From Promethearchaeota archaeon (GTDB lineage Archaea > Asgardarchaeota > Lokiarchaeia > Sigyniarchaeales > SOKP01), in assembly GCA_019058245.1 (NCBI GenBank), contig JAHPZJ010000008.1, positions 1 to 64,000 on the forward strand: a stretch of 64,000 bases of DNA, written 5' to 3'. Of this stretch, positions 27,337 through 36,390 are shown piece by piece; the stretch's first letter is position 1; the number at the start of each line of letters is the position of its first letter. Below the pieces are notes generated by a model that was not told the origin of the DNA, searched no databases, and saw nothing but the letters and a program-made list of their open reading frames with translations. Made by a program: the position numbers and the translations under genes.

Positions 27337-27646
27337 TTTCTTATTCCTCCACTTTTTAATTTTTTATATAATTATTCAAAAGCTCATAATTTTTAATATG
27401 AACTTTATTATATTATATTACTTCTTTCAAATATTTAAAAGTTGTGTTAAATTTTCGATAGGATATGTTTCGGTTAATAAGATTATCAGAATAATAAGAT
27501 CACGATGTCAGAGAAGAACGCTGAGAGATATTAATCTGAGCCATTAGATCTGAGATCTTTTCTAACTATAAAATTTGTAATCAAAGAACACCACATAATT
27601 ATAATTAATATCCAATTTAATAAAACAGAATGCATTTATATTTTTA
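27337..27646. other. Intergenic spacer, 310 bp, upstream of the histone gene
   Basis: It contains the histone ribosome-binding site (minus strand, near 27347-27352) and a TATA-like element at 27432-27440. Around 27505-27570 there are three CTGA motifs and a duplicated ATCTGAG, but no convincing C/D-box RNA. Nothing else is recognised. Confidence 0.5.
27432..27440 (-). promoter_or_regulatory. TATA-like element, probable histone promoter
   Basis: On the minus strand AACTTTTAAATA resembles an archaeal BRE-TATA pair, about 95 nt upstream of the histone ATG. A long leader would result. Confidence 0.35.
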
Positions 27647-28207
27647 TTAAAGCTTTTTATGCACTACATAATAATCCTTTAATTCTTTATATATAGAAAA
27701 TCCTTCAGATTTATATAATGAAAGTGGTCCATGATAACTATGAGCCTCTGATAACTTCTCCACTTTCCGAGGATAAGCTTCGATTAAATCATAACCATTA
27801 TTTTGAGAAAATGAACACGCAAACTTCAATAATTTTTTTGCTATTCCTTGTCTTCTATGAGAAGGTGCAACAACAAAGCATACAATAGAAGCAGTCTTGA
27901 CTTTTGAACTTTCTTCATAAAGAATTTTAGCAAATTTATCTTTAGAATTAACATTACACCATCCAACTGGTTTTTCATCAAGATAAGCAATCAAACCATT
28001 CATTTTTTTTACACGAATTAATTCCATTGAAGCATTTCTATTCTGTTCATTAGATCTTTCACCCCATTCTTTAATGTTTCCTGAAAAATGGTAAAAATGA
28101 CAATAGCAGCCAGCCCAATCAGGATTATCAGTAAATCCAATATTATCAAAAAAGTAGAGAAAATCTTCGATATTTTCGGGGGTTAATGGTTTGATATTGA
28201 TTTCCAT
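27647..28207 (-). CDS. GNAT-family N-acetyltransferase
   Basis: 186 residues. The acetyl-CoA-binding motif A is SIVCFVVAPSHRRQGIAKKLL, here given across V-x-P-x-x-R-x-x-G-I-A (residues about 109-125), followed by helix FACSFSQNNGYDLIEAYP and LYKSEGFSIYKEL (motif B). The N-terminal segment DNPDWAGCYCHFYHF has a W-x2-C-x-C pattern seen in a group of uncharacterised bacterial and archaeal GNATs. AAGGAGAA lies upstream of ATG 28207. The acceptor substrate is unknown. Confidence 0.88.
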   Translation of the reverse strand: MEINIKPLTPENIEDFLYFFDNIGFTDNPDWAGCYCHFYHFSGNIKEWGERSNEQNRNASMELIRVKKMNGLIAYLDEKPVGWCNVNSKDKFAKILYEESSKVKTASIVCFVVAPSHRRQGIAKKLLKFACSFSQNNGYDLIEAYPRKVEKLSEAHSYHGPLSLYKSEGFSIYKELKDYYVVHKKL

Positions 28208-28246
28208 GTTTAGATTCTCCTTGAAAGAAGAAGTTTTGATTGATAT

Positions 28247-29806
28247 TTAATATTTATCATCTATAGCAGATAGAAATACTTTCAATTGATCGAATATATC
28301 TAAACGAAAGTCAGTACCAATTCTAAAGAAAAAGAGGTCAATAGTTTTGTTATTCAGATATTCATCAACATTAAATTGTTCAATTATTTGCGACCAATTA
28401 CTACTTTCAGATGCTTTAATTCCCACTAGAATTACTAAATTTTCTTTTCCATTTTCAATTATTTTAATAAGAATATTTCTCAAACTGGAATCAATTTGGA
28501 TTTTATCATGTGTATCAAAAATACAAAATACTCCGTCTGTACCAGAAATATCCTCAATAGCGGAATATTCATGTTGTTTTACAATCATTCCATTTACATA
28601 CTGAAAAACTTGTTCATCATCATAATCTCTGATAATTGATTTTTCTCCTAAATCTTTAATATTTGTTATAATTTGTAATCCAGGACTCCATTGTAAGTTT
28701 TCAGTTATGAATGACAAAGTAAATACAATCTTTTTTTTCAAAATAGATTTAATAATTTCTAACAAGACATTACTTCGTCGTGTATCTTCTATTTCTTTAC
28801 TCCTCATAACATAATGGTAAGAAATTAAATTAAAAGCGTCCTGAACATTGTCTCCTGTCAATGCACTTGTCTCAATATAAGAGAGCTTAATTTTTTCGTG
28901 TTCTGACAATGTGTTAGCTAGCTTTGCTCCTTCTTGATACAATATTTTTCTATCATCAATTAGATCAGTTTTGTTTCCAACAATTATAATTGGGATATTT
29001 TGCTCTGGTATAAATAGTTTTAATTCTTCATACCACTCCTTTACATTTTCAAATGATTCACGATTAGTTAGATCAAAAACAATAAATGCTGCTTGGGCAC
29101 CTAAATAGTATACTTTACGAAATCGTTTAAAATATTTTTGTGCTCCTAGATCGTACAAATTTACTCCAATATTATTTCCAAAAAAATCATATTCATGAAA
29201 GAGTATATTAATACCTAATGTAGCTCTATAATCTACAGAAAATCTATTTTCAACAAATCTTCGAATAATTGACGTCTTTCCTACTTCATGATCCCCTAAA
29301 ATTACGAATTTAAATCTATAATCTCCCTTAATACCCATAGGCATCTGATATAATTGATTTTTTAGACGCTCTACATTGCCAGCTTCATATTCAAAATTAG
29401 GTATTGAAACTTGAATTAAAGATTTTTCATCACTCGTGAGAATTTGAGCGGTTTTTTCTGCTAAAAAAAATCCATATGGAGAGATTTTTTCAATTGATGC
29501 CATATCTTCTAAAACTAAACTCAAAATTCTTTCTTCATCAACAGAGATAAATAAAAGACGATGATCCTCTGTGTCAAAACTAGCATTTCCAAATTTCTGA
29601 AATTCAAATTCATTTCGCATTCTTTCTAAGATAGGATTTATTATTGAAGTTAAAACTGAAACAAGTTCCATATCTATATCTTTTCTTTTCTCTCCTGCAA
29701 TTACTAATCCTTCAGAATCAGAAACAATTACTGATTCTACTTCTCTGTTAGCTTCTAAAAAATCATTAAATAATTCTTTAAAGAGCTTATTTTTTTGCAC
29801 AGGCAC
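28247..29806 (-). CDS. Roadblock/LC7-Rab-like small GTPase fusion (paralogue A)
   Basis: About 519 residues from GTG 29806. Numbering here is from the GTG at 29815. Residues 10-125 are a Roadblock/LC7 domain (VSDSEGLVIAGE, LLFISVDEERILSLVLE). Residues 167-330 are a Rab/Ras-like G domain: GDHEVGKT (174-181), RATLG with switch Thr199, DLGAQ (222-226), NKTD (281-284), ETSAL (315-319). The third G3 residue pair is G-A instead of A-G or G-G, so the conserved switch-II Gly is Ala. The last 190 residues form an unknown domain. GTG 29806 is chosen because GGAGTGA stands just upstream and it aligns exactly with the Met of paralogue B. Probable cytosolic or membrane-surface signalling role. Confidence 0.9.
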   Translation of the reverse strand: MPVQKNKLFKELFNDFLEANREVESVIVSDSEGLVIAGEKRKDIDMELVSVLTSIINPILERMRNEFEFQKFGNASFDTEDHRLLFISVDEERILSLVLEDMASIEKISPYGFFLAEKTAQILTSDEKSLIQVSIPNFEYEAGNVERLKNQLYQMPMGIKGDYRFKFVILGDHEVGKTSIIRRFVENRFSVDYRATLGINILFHEYDFFGNNIGVNLYDLGAQKYFKRFRKVYYLGAQAAFIVFDLTNRESFENVKEWYEELKLFIPEQNIPIIIVGNKTDLIDDRKILYQEGAKLANTLSEHEKIKLSYIETSALTGDNVQDAFNLISYHYVMRSKEIEDTRRSNVLLEIIKSILKKKIVFTLSFITENLQWSPGLQIITNIKDLGEKSIIRDYDDEQVFQYVNGMIVKQHEYSAIEDISGTDGVFCIFDTHDKIQIDSSLRNILIKIIENGKENLVILVGIKASESSNWSQIIEQFNVDEYLNNKTIDLFFFRIGTDFRLDIFDQLKVFLSAIDDKY

Positions 29807-30093
29807 ATCTCTCACTCCAAGTCAAGCGTTTTATTTTTTGATCTAGTCCTTAAAAATATTATATTATTTTGAGTTTATTATTATTATTGATTATAAAATC
29901 TAAATGATAGTTGTTTAGAGGAACCATTTTTTGAAATATAATAAAAACTATCTTAAAGATATTTACTAAAGTAAAAAATTACTATTACTATATTATTTAC
30001 GAATTCCTTAAAATATCCTTTTTTTTTTAAAAATTTATTAATCCATTAGTCTATAACTCTTAAATGTGATAATATAATTTTTTATAGGGAATC

Positions 30094-31065
30094 ATGATTT
30101 CCAATTTTTTAAAATATGATATATTGAATGAAATAGTCATTAGAGAGATTGAAAGAAAAGATATAAATCAAGTCATTCAACTTATAAAGGTAGTGTATAA
30201 AGAAGCTTATGATGAAAAATACTATCATAATGACTATCTTAAAAGGTATGCTAATAAAATTGAAAAATCACAATTAATTTTTTGGAAAGGGGTATTTCTA
30301 AAGGAAAAACTAATAGCTCAGATGCTTTTTATTATTAAGAACGGATTTGGGAAGTTAAAGCTAACGATGGTAGATCCCGAATTTGAATCAATGGGCGTGA
30401 TGTCATATTTAGGATTTCAAATGGAAAAGGTTTTACAACTTCCAGAAGTAAAAGATTCGAATTTACAAATTGTATATGCCTATGTAGAAAATAATAACCT
30501 TCCGATGATCAAAATTTTAGAAGAATATCAATTTAATATATTTGGTCGTACTCCCAATTATAATATTAACTCTTTTTATAAAATCTATGGAAGAGTTATA
30601 AATATAAAAACGTGGAAATATATAACACCTCATTTTAATATAAGTAGATTTATTCAAAATATTAATATTAAATACAATTTAAAGAGATTATTATCCATTT
30701 TTATACCTATAATTTTATTTTCTTTTGCAAAACAAGATATTAAAATTGAACAAGTAAAAAAGAAGAAGAAGACTATCTTATTTATCGTGGAAAGGAGAAC
30801 TTATGCAAAAATTCATGAGAATAATCAATCTTGGTATTCTTTTAAATTTATTAATAATCCTTCTATAGAGCTAAAAGTATCTATATTAGCAATACTTATT
30901 GAAAAATTTGAGAAAAATGAAAAAATTTTATCAATTTCATTGTTTATAAATATGAATGATTATCATTCTCAACATTTTCTGTTAGAAAAAGGATTCAAAT
31001 TTTTTGCTTATTTACCTTGTTACCATGAATGTGATAATATCTTAATGGGAAAAAAAAAAAGGTGA
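30094..31065 (+). CDS. GNAT-like acetyltransferase, possibly with two GNAT halves
   Basis: 323 residues. The N-terminal 150 residues show GNAT order: IVIREIERKDINQVIQLIK, KLKLTMVDPEFESMGVMSYLG (motif A, degenerate V-D-P-E-F-E-S-M-G-V) and YVENNNLPMIKILEEYQF (motif B). The C-terminal third (SISLFINMNDYHSQHFLLEKGF is a motif-B-like stretch, LFINMNDYHSQHF...GF) suggests a second, degenerate unit. A basic KKKKK linker lies between. It overlaps the radical SAM gene by 4 bp (GTGA), implying translational coupling, so it probably acts with that enzyme. Confidence 0.7.
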   Translation: MISNFLKYDILNEIVIREIERKDINQVIQLIKVVYKEAYDEKYYHNDYLKRYANKIEKSQLIFWKGVFLKEKLIAQMLFIIKNGFGKLKLTMVDPEFESMGVMSYLGFQMEKVLQLPEVKDSNLQIVYAYVENNNLPMIKILEEYQFNIFGRTPNYNINSFYKIYGRVINIKTWKYITPHFNISRFIQNINIKYNLKRLLSIFIPIILFSFAKQDIKIEQVKKKKKTILFIVERRTYAKIHENNQSWYSFKFINNPSIELKVSILAILIEKFEKNEKILSISLFINMNDYHSQHFLLEKGFKFFAYLPCYHECDNILMGKKKR

Positions 31066-32588
31066 GATTAATAAATAAAATAAAAATAGCATTTTTAAAG
31101 ACTATTAAATTTGACGATAGATCAACAGAACATATGGCATTAGAAGTATTAAATGATCCTAAATATGATAATTCTAAATATGTAGATAAAGATGAGATCC
31201 AAAGAGCTTTAGATGATTATGGATATAGATTAAATCCCTTCAATGCAAATACCTATAGTTCTATTATGTTATCCCCAAATATAGAAGGTCATTTTCTTAA
31301 AACCAATCTACCAGAAATAGAGTCAATTGTATTTGATGAAGTATGTGATATAAACTACCTAAAAAGAGTAATGAATGAACATCCAGATATTTCTCATTTT
31401 GCTTTATCAACCTATGCAATGGGGATGGATAATACCATTGAAGTTATAAAAACAATGAAAAAAAATTATCCTGATCAGGAAATTCTTTTGGGAGGAATTG
31501 GTGTTTTATACCCTTACTTCAAAAAATACGTAGACCAAAAAAACATTTGCTATGGAAACGGTGTTCATTGGTTACGTAATTATTTTAAATTGAAACCATA
31601 TCAAAATAAAGATATTAAAATTCCAATTATTATCTCTGATAAAGGTATTTTTAATATAAGTACAGCTTATCTTGTAACTCAGATAGGTTGTCCAAATAAA
31701 TGCGATTTTTGTATTACTAACGCCTTCTTAAATTATAATCCTTTTTGTCAAAATAGCAAAAAAATAATTGATGTTTTGGAGAAAATAAGAAATGCATCTA
31801 ATGGAGATATTTTCTTATTTCTTTGTGATCCGAATGCACTCTATCCAACTAATATTTGGAAAGAAGTATTTGATTATTTCATAGAGCATAATGAGGGAAA
31901 TATAATATATTTATTTTGTCTAATCTCTTTAAATCATTTATATTCCTTTAATATTGATAAAATCCAGAATAAAAGTGCTTTAAAATTTATAATGGTTAAT
32001 TTTGGAATAGAATCTGTATTGGAAGGGGGCTATAACAAGAATAAAAATATAACTAATGAACATATAAAAGGAATGAATAATTTAGGAATTGGTACTTTTC
32101 ATAATTTCATTTTAGGTCTAGAACACCATACTAAAGAATCAATTAACTTAGAAATAAAAAGAAATCTTGAATTCGATTCTGTATGGTTTTCAATAAATAC
32201 TTTAAAACCACTTCCGAAAACAGATGTTTATATCAGATTAAAACGAGAAAATAGAATCTTTGGAGATGATATGCCTCCAGAATTCCTATATCGAGAAGGA
32301 TATTTCCCATTCGAGCATCCATATTTAGGAGGGGGTTTTTCTGCTTTAAAATATGCATTTAAATCCTATTACGATTGTGAAAGGAAAATTCTGGATTCGT
32401 ACTCACGATTTATAGAAACAATCTCAAAAATACCATCTTCAGAATCTTCGAATTTTATTAAATATATAAAATTTCTTTTTAAAGATATAAGTAAGAAAAA
32501 TTATAAATTAACTAAACTAAGAATGCCTTCAAGTTTCGTCGAAAAATACCAAGAACATTATGAAAGAATATTTGCTACTAAAATTTAA
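31062..32588 (+). CDS. Radical SAM protein with B12-binding-like N-terminal domain
   Basis: 508 residues. The radical SAM cluster motif C-x3-C-x2-C is in GCPNKCDFCITNAF (about residues 210-222). Upstream, DISHFALSTYAMGMDN and DQEILLGGIGVLYPY resemble the Rossmann-like cobalamin-binding domain often fused to such enzymes, but without an evident D-x-H-x-x-G cobalamin loop. After the barrel come GIESVLEGGYNKNKNIT and HNFILGLEHHT, typical of the MiaB/RhlB-type family. The reaction is unknown. Start GTG 31062 overlaps the previous stop; GGTG at 31061 followed by ATA at 31071 is also compatible with a later start. Confidence 0.85.
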   Translation: MRLINKIKIAFLKTIKFDDRSTEHMALEVLNDPKYDNSKYVDKDEIQRALDDYGYRLNPFNANTYSSIMLSPNIEGHFLKTNLPEIESIVFDEVCDINYLKRVMNEHPDISHFALSTYAMGMDNTIEVIKTMKKNYPDQEILLGGIGVLYPYFKKYVDQKNICYGNGVHWLRNYFKLKPYQNKDIKIPIIISDKGIFNISTAYLVTQIGCPNKCDFCITNAFLNYNPFCQNSKKIIDVLEKIRNASNGDIFLFLCDPNALYPTNIWKEVFDYFIEHNEGNIIYLFCLISLNHLYSFNIDKIQNKSALKFIMVNFGIESVLEGGYNKNKNITNEHIKGMNNLGIGTFHNFILGLEHHTKESINLEIKRNLEFDSVWFSINTLKPLPKTDVYIRLKRENRIFGDDMPPEFLYREGYFPFEHPYLGGGFSALKYAFKSYYDCERKILDSYSRFIETISKIPSSESSNFIKYIKFLFKDISKKNYKLTKLRMPSSFVEKYQEHYERIFATKI

Positions 32589-33608
32589 TTATTCTGTTAT
32601 AATTTCATATTTTTTTAAAAAATAACGTAATAAATCATACTCCATCCTATCTTCTGAAATCAAAGAAGAAAAAGAAGAAAAATCATTTTTAATTCTATTA
32701 GGTATAATTATCCAATTTAGTCTACTAAATAATCTTAAAAGATCAGCTTTTAAATTTTGGTCTGAATTAATTAAAAGATCATCGATTATTTCTTCAATAA
32801 TCTTTTTTCCATACTCATAATTTTTAAAACTAATAATCGCGTTTTCAAATTGTTCCATTCTAATCCACGTATGTACTTTTATATCATTTAGAAGAGTATG
32901 AAAATTTAAGAATTTCTTTAAATTTTTTCTTAAAAGATTAATCCTTTTGTCCATACTAGCTTTAGGTTCATTTAGAAGAGACGTCTTTTTCAATGAAAAT
33001 TTTATATATCTTGGAGAATATAGGTAAGAAGTCAATTCGAATCCAAAAAGTCCACCTAATGCAATTAATCCTTTTGATTGTTCAAAATGAATATTTTCAT
33101 AAGTTCCACTATAAGTTAGGACAAATTCATTACCAAGAACTTCAATTTCAAATTGTTTTGTTAATTTATTTCCTAATAAAAAGTCTTTAAATTTATTGAA
33201 AAAATCTATAATTTTCTTTTCATCAAATCTCCCTTTTTTTAAGATGAGATCAATGTAATTCATCATAATAGAATATGATCCATCTTCATAATAATAATAT
33301 TTATTTAATTTTATATATTCTTCCTGTAATATTGTTATTTGCATATGCGAGTTTTTTTTTATATATTCTCTAAGGTCCATACTAAGAACTTTTTTAATAT
33401 CCTCGAAAGTTTTTCCCGATTCAAAAATCTCAATAAAAAAAACCAAGATTCTTCTTACAAGATCTGATAAATTTTTATAATCAATATTCTTATCTTTCTC
33501 TTTTAGAGAATCATAAATTTTCTTAAGTTTATATTTATTATATGGTGAAATAGCAAGATTTAGTCTTTCTGTTAATTTTTTTGATAAAAATTCTTCTGTT
33601 GCTTTCAT
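32589..33608 (-). CDS. Hypothetical protein with possible ribbon-helix-helix-like N-terminus
   Basis: 339 residues, not recognised. Residues 14-60 (RLNLAISPYNKYKLKKIY, then NLSDLVRRILVFFIEIFE) have the strand-helix-helix character of RHH DNA-binding domains or their helical mimics. The middle has a beta-rich part (FEIEVLGNEFVLTYSGTYEN), followed by helices to the C-terminus. Its stop abuts the end of the convergent radical SAM gene with no gap. It could be a DNA-binding regulator or a scaffold; neither is established. Confidence 0.6.
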   Translation of the reverse strand: MKATEEFLSKKLTERLNLAISPYNKYKLKKIYDSLKEKDKNIDYKNLSDLVRRILVFFIEIFESGKTFEDIKKVLSMDLREYIKKNSHMQITILQEEYIKLNKYYYYEDGSYSIMMNYIDLILKKGRFDEKKIIDFFNKFKDFLLGNKLTKQFEIEVLGNEFVLTYSGTYENIHFEQSKGLIALGGLFGFELTSYLYSPRYIKFSLKKTSLLNEPKASMDKRINLLRKNLKKFLNFHTLLNDIKVHTWIRMEQFENAIISFKNYEYGKKIIEEIIDDLLINSDQNLKADLLRLFSRLNWIIIPNRIKNDFSSFSSLISEDRMEYDLLRYFLKKYEIITE

Positions 33609-33862
33609 ATATCAATAATAAATGTCATATTTAAAAATTTATCTTAAACGGTAGATTATTTATCATTATTGAATTTATAACTTTTAAAACAATTATTGAG
33701 AAATGATTTCTCTCAGGAGTGAAAATAAATAAATATTTTAATTATTTCAAGTAGAACTCATTGTTTTTTATATCTTTTCGATTTAAAAAATTTCCTAAAT
33801 TTATTTAAATATATTGAAAATATGAGATTGTCACAAGATAAAAATTAGCTACCTTGGCAATT

Positions 33863-34117
33863 ATGCTATCAATTAAATTTCCAAAATCTAAAAAAGACAA
33901 TGAAAAAATTATAAGATATAAATGTCCAAGTAGCCATATTTTGTCAAAATTATACTTATCTTTTTATATTTATAGAAGTGGATTAAATTATAAATTAATA
34001 AATAATAACCATATACAATTTGGTCATTATTATAGGTGCCCCGAATGCAATACCTTATATTATGAAGATGAATGGGAAGTTATAGATTTAAATAATAATA
34101 ATTTTGAATTTAAATAA
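33863..34117 (+). CDS. Small hypothetical protein with possible zinc site
   Basis: 84 residues from ATG 33863 (an in-frame TTG lies at 33854). YKCPSSHILSKLYLSF and YYRCPECNTLYYEDEWEVID contain C-x3-H and C-x2-C pairs that could form one zinc site. The rest is polar and aromatic. No family recognised. It is followed 19 bp later by another small frame on the same strand. Confidence 0.55.
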   Translation: MLSIKFPKSKKDNEKIIRYKCPSSHILSKLYLSFYIYRSGLNYKLINNNHIQFGHYYRCPECNTLYYEDEWEVIDLNNNNFEFK

Positions 34118-34135
34118 TTCTAGCGTAAAAAGAAA

Positions 34136-34357
34136 ATGTTCTGTATTCCAGAGAAGGAAAAGAAAAGAGAAAAGGAACCAATTTTCATTATAGAATATGA
34201 TAATATAAAAATGGGTAATATACAAAAAAAGAGATATAAACTTTCAGAAATATTATTATCTTCCATTAAGACGACAACAGATTTGTATAAAGCAATGGAA
34301 GAATATGAAAATAAGTATGAAAATATAAGAAAAATTACAGATAAAAGTATCATCTAG
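34136..34357 (+). CDS. Small hypothetical charged protein
   Basis: 73 residues. Lysine/glutamate-rich, starting MFCIPEKEKKREKEP and continuing as helix (LYKAMEEYENKYENIRK). No known domain. It follows the preceding small zinc-site gene closely. A hydrophobic frame on the other strand (34120-34353) covers the same DNA and is taken as a shadow. Moderate doubt that either is expressed. Confidence 0.4.
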   Translation: MFCIPEKEKKREKEPIFIIEYDNIKMGNIQKKRYKLSEILLSSIKTTTDLYKAMEEYENKYENIRKITDKSII

Positions 34358-34376
34358 TTTAAAAAGAGTTTTTCAA

Positions 34377-34428
34377 ACAGAGTAAAAAAAAGAGGGGAGA
34401 ATTTAGAGGGTCGAATCCTTCACTCTGT
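34377..34428 (+). other. tRNA-like remnant: acceptor stem plus T-arm without D- and anticodon arms
   Basis: ACAGAGT (34377-34383) pairs perfectly with ACTCTGT (34422-34428). Just before the 3' arm stands AGAGG-GTCGAAT-CCTTC, resembling a T-arm with loop GTCGAAT (consensus TTCGAAT). Only about 21 nt, mostly purine, lie where the D- and anticodon arms should be. It may be a decayed tRNA gene or chance. Confidence 0.3.
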
Positions 34429-34617
34429 GACATTCACAAAAAGATAAATAATTATATCTGTCTCATTTTAAAGATTAGAACTTTCTAAAGTAAGTTAAGA
34501 TTTGATTGAAAAATTTCAGGTAATTGATACGAAAGCACTATAGAGTATTATATGTCAATAATTTAATTATTCTTCTGAAAAGTATAGGTTAAGAAGAAAT
34601 AAGTAATAGCATGTTTT

Positions 34618-36204
34618 TTAATAGAATCTAATAGTATTTAGCATTACTTTAAGCTGATCAAAAATTTCTAATCGATATTCAAGTCCTATTTTAAAAAATA
34701 ATAAAGATACCATCTTTTGTTCAAGTAGTTCATTTACACTCAATTGTTCAAGTATTTGTGACCAATTAGTATTTTCAGAGACCCTAATACCTATTAGAAC
34801 AACACCATGTTCCTCTATATCGTTAATAATTTTTATTACAACCTCCTTCCATTTCGGATCAGAATGTTCTTTATTTCTGGCATCAAAAATGCAGAAAACC
34901 GCGTCAGAATCATTAACTTCGAGAGTCTCATATAAATAATTTTTCAATATTATACCATTTGAAAATCTATATATTTTTTCATCTTTACCGTCTTTAATTT
35001 TTTCAAGCTTATATTCAGAATTAATATCTAAAAGTATTTGAAAACCAGGACTCCAAAATTCATTTTCAGAGATAGATGTTAAAATTAATAATTTATCTAA
35101 ACTTAAACCTTGTTTTTTCCTTTTCTCTAATATCAAATTTATTTCTTCTAATAAATCTAACTTAACCCTATCCTCTTCATCCTCTTTGCTTTTCGTTATA
35201 TAATGATAAGCAATCAATGTAAAGGCATCTTCAACGTTTTCACCCGAAAGAGCACTTGTTTCTATATATGAAATCTTGATATTAGGTTTTTGAGATAGAG
35301 AATTAACTAAATTTACTCCATCTTGATATTCAATTCTTCTTTGATCTTTTAAATCTGTTTTATTTCCAATAATAATAATTGGAATTTCTTTACCACCAAT
35401 GAAATTTTCTAATTCTTCATACCAATTTTTTATATTCTCAAAAGATTCTCTATTAGTTAAATCAAAAACTATAAAAGCTGCTTGTGCACCTAAATAATAT
35501 GTCTGTCGAAAGCGTTTAAAAAAGGTTTGAGCTCCTACATCCCATAAACTATAAATAATCTGATTTCCAAAGAATTGAATTGAATGTGATAAAATATTAA
35601 GTCCAATTGTCGCTCTATAATCATGAGAAAATTTATTTTCCACAAATCGCCTCACTAATGAAGTTTTACCTACTTCATGATCACCTATAATTACAAATTT
35701 AAATCTAAATATTCCTCCTTCATCTAACCTCATTTGATAAATTTGATTTTTTACCCTTTCATAATGAGTTGCCTCATCAGTTTCATATTCGAAATTGGGG
35801 ATATTGAGCTGAATCTTATCACCTACTTCTGCATTTAAAATCTGTGATGATTTTTCTGCTAAAAGATAGGCATATGGACTTGCTTTATCGACAGAAGCTA
35901 AACTATTCAATACAACACTAAGAGTTCTACTTTCATCTAAAGAAATGAATAAAAATCTATATATATCAGCATCAAAACTCGCAGTTCCAAATTTTTTAAA
36001 CATAAATTCATCTCGAATTCTTTCAATAATAGGATTTATTATAGACGTTAAAACTGATACAATTTCCATATCAACATTACTCCTTTTTTTACCTGCAATT
36101 ACAAGCCCCTGTTTATCGCTAACAATTACTGCTTCTACATCACTATTACGTTCTAAGAATTGGGTAAATAGTTCCATAAAAAGTGCTTTTCTATTTATTG
36201 ACAT
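34618..36204 (-). CDS. Roadblock/LC7-Rab-like small GTPase fusion (paralogue B)
   Basis: 528 residues, colinear with the gene at 28247-29806. Roadblock domain 5-125 (VIVSDKQGLVIAGKK, FLFISLDESRTLSVVL); G domain with GDHEVGKTS (174-182), RATIG (197-201), WDVGAQTFF (221-229), NKTD and ETSALSG. DVGAQ again has Ala in place of the invariant switch-II Gly, while the catalytic-type Gln is kept. The C-terminal domain (340-528) is unknown but conserved with the paralogue (VFCIFDARNK, NTNWSQILEQLSV, FDQLKVMLNTI). GGAGT precedes ATG. Probably an integrated GTPase and its own Roadblock platform. The two copies flank the GNAT-radical SAM segment. Confidence 0.92.
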   Translation of the reverse strand: MSINRKALFMELFTQFLERNSDVEAVIVSDKQGLVIAGKKRSNVDMEIVSVLTSIINPIIERIRDEFMFKKFGTASFDADIYRFLFISLDESRTLSVVLNSLASVDKASPYAYLLAEKSSQILNAEVGDKIQLNIPNFEYETDEATHYERVKNQIYQMRLDEGGIFRFKFVIIGDHEVGKTSLVRRFVENKFSHDYRATIGLNILSHSIQFFGNQIIYSLWDVGAQTFFKRFRQTYYLGAQAAFIVFDLTNRESFENIKNWYEELENFIGGKEIPIIIIGNKTDLKDQRRIEYQDGVNLVNSLSQKPNIKISYIETSALSGENVEDAFTLIAYHYITKSKEDEEDRVKLDLLEEINLILEKRKKQGLSLDKLLILTSISENEFWSPGFQILLDINSEYKLEKIKDGKDEKIYRFSNGIILKNYLYETLEVNDSDAVFCIFDARNKEHSDPKWKEVVIKIINDIEEHGVVLIGIRVSENTNWSQILEQLSVNELLEQKMVSLLFFKIGLEYRLEIFDQLKVMLNTIRFY

Positions 36205-36390
36205 GAATTTTTAGACTCCAGATAATTTATTTACTGGTTAAATAGTTTTTATCCTTATAATAAAGCTAGTGTTTTTAAGATTTATTAAATCGTTGTTTGG
36301 AAAAACATATGTTTAAAACTTCTGATTTTGTTAATTTATTATACTTGACTTTGACTACTGCAAATCTTAATAAATTAAAATATAAGAATT

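Noticed and set aside
27299..27547. Plus-strand frame of 82 residues overlapping the histone start
   Set aside because: It runs antisense over the histone promoter and consists of low-complexity I/F-rich sequence; no family features.
27505..27570. Possible C/D-box small RNA beside the histone gene
   Set aside because: Several CTGA boxes exist, but no good RTGATGA box C and the spacing is too short for two guides.
34120..34353. Hydrophobic minus-strand frame of 77 residues
   Set aside because: It overlaps a charged plus-strand frame that follows its neighbour closely; hydrophobic shadow frames are expected opposite K/E-rich coding DNA.
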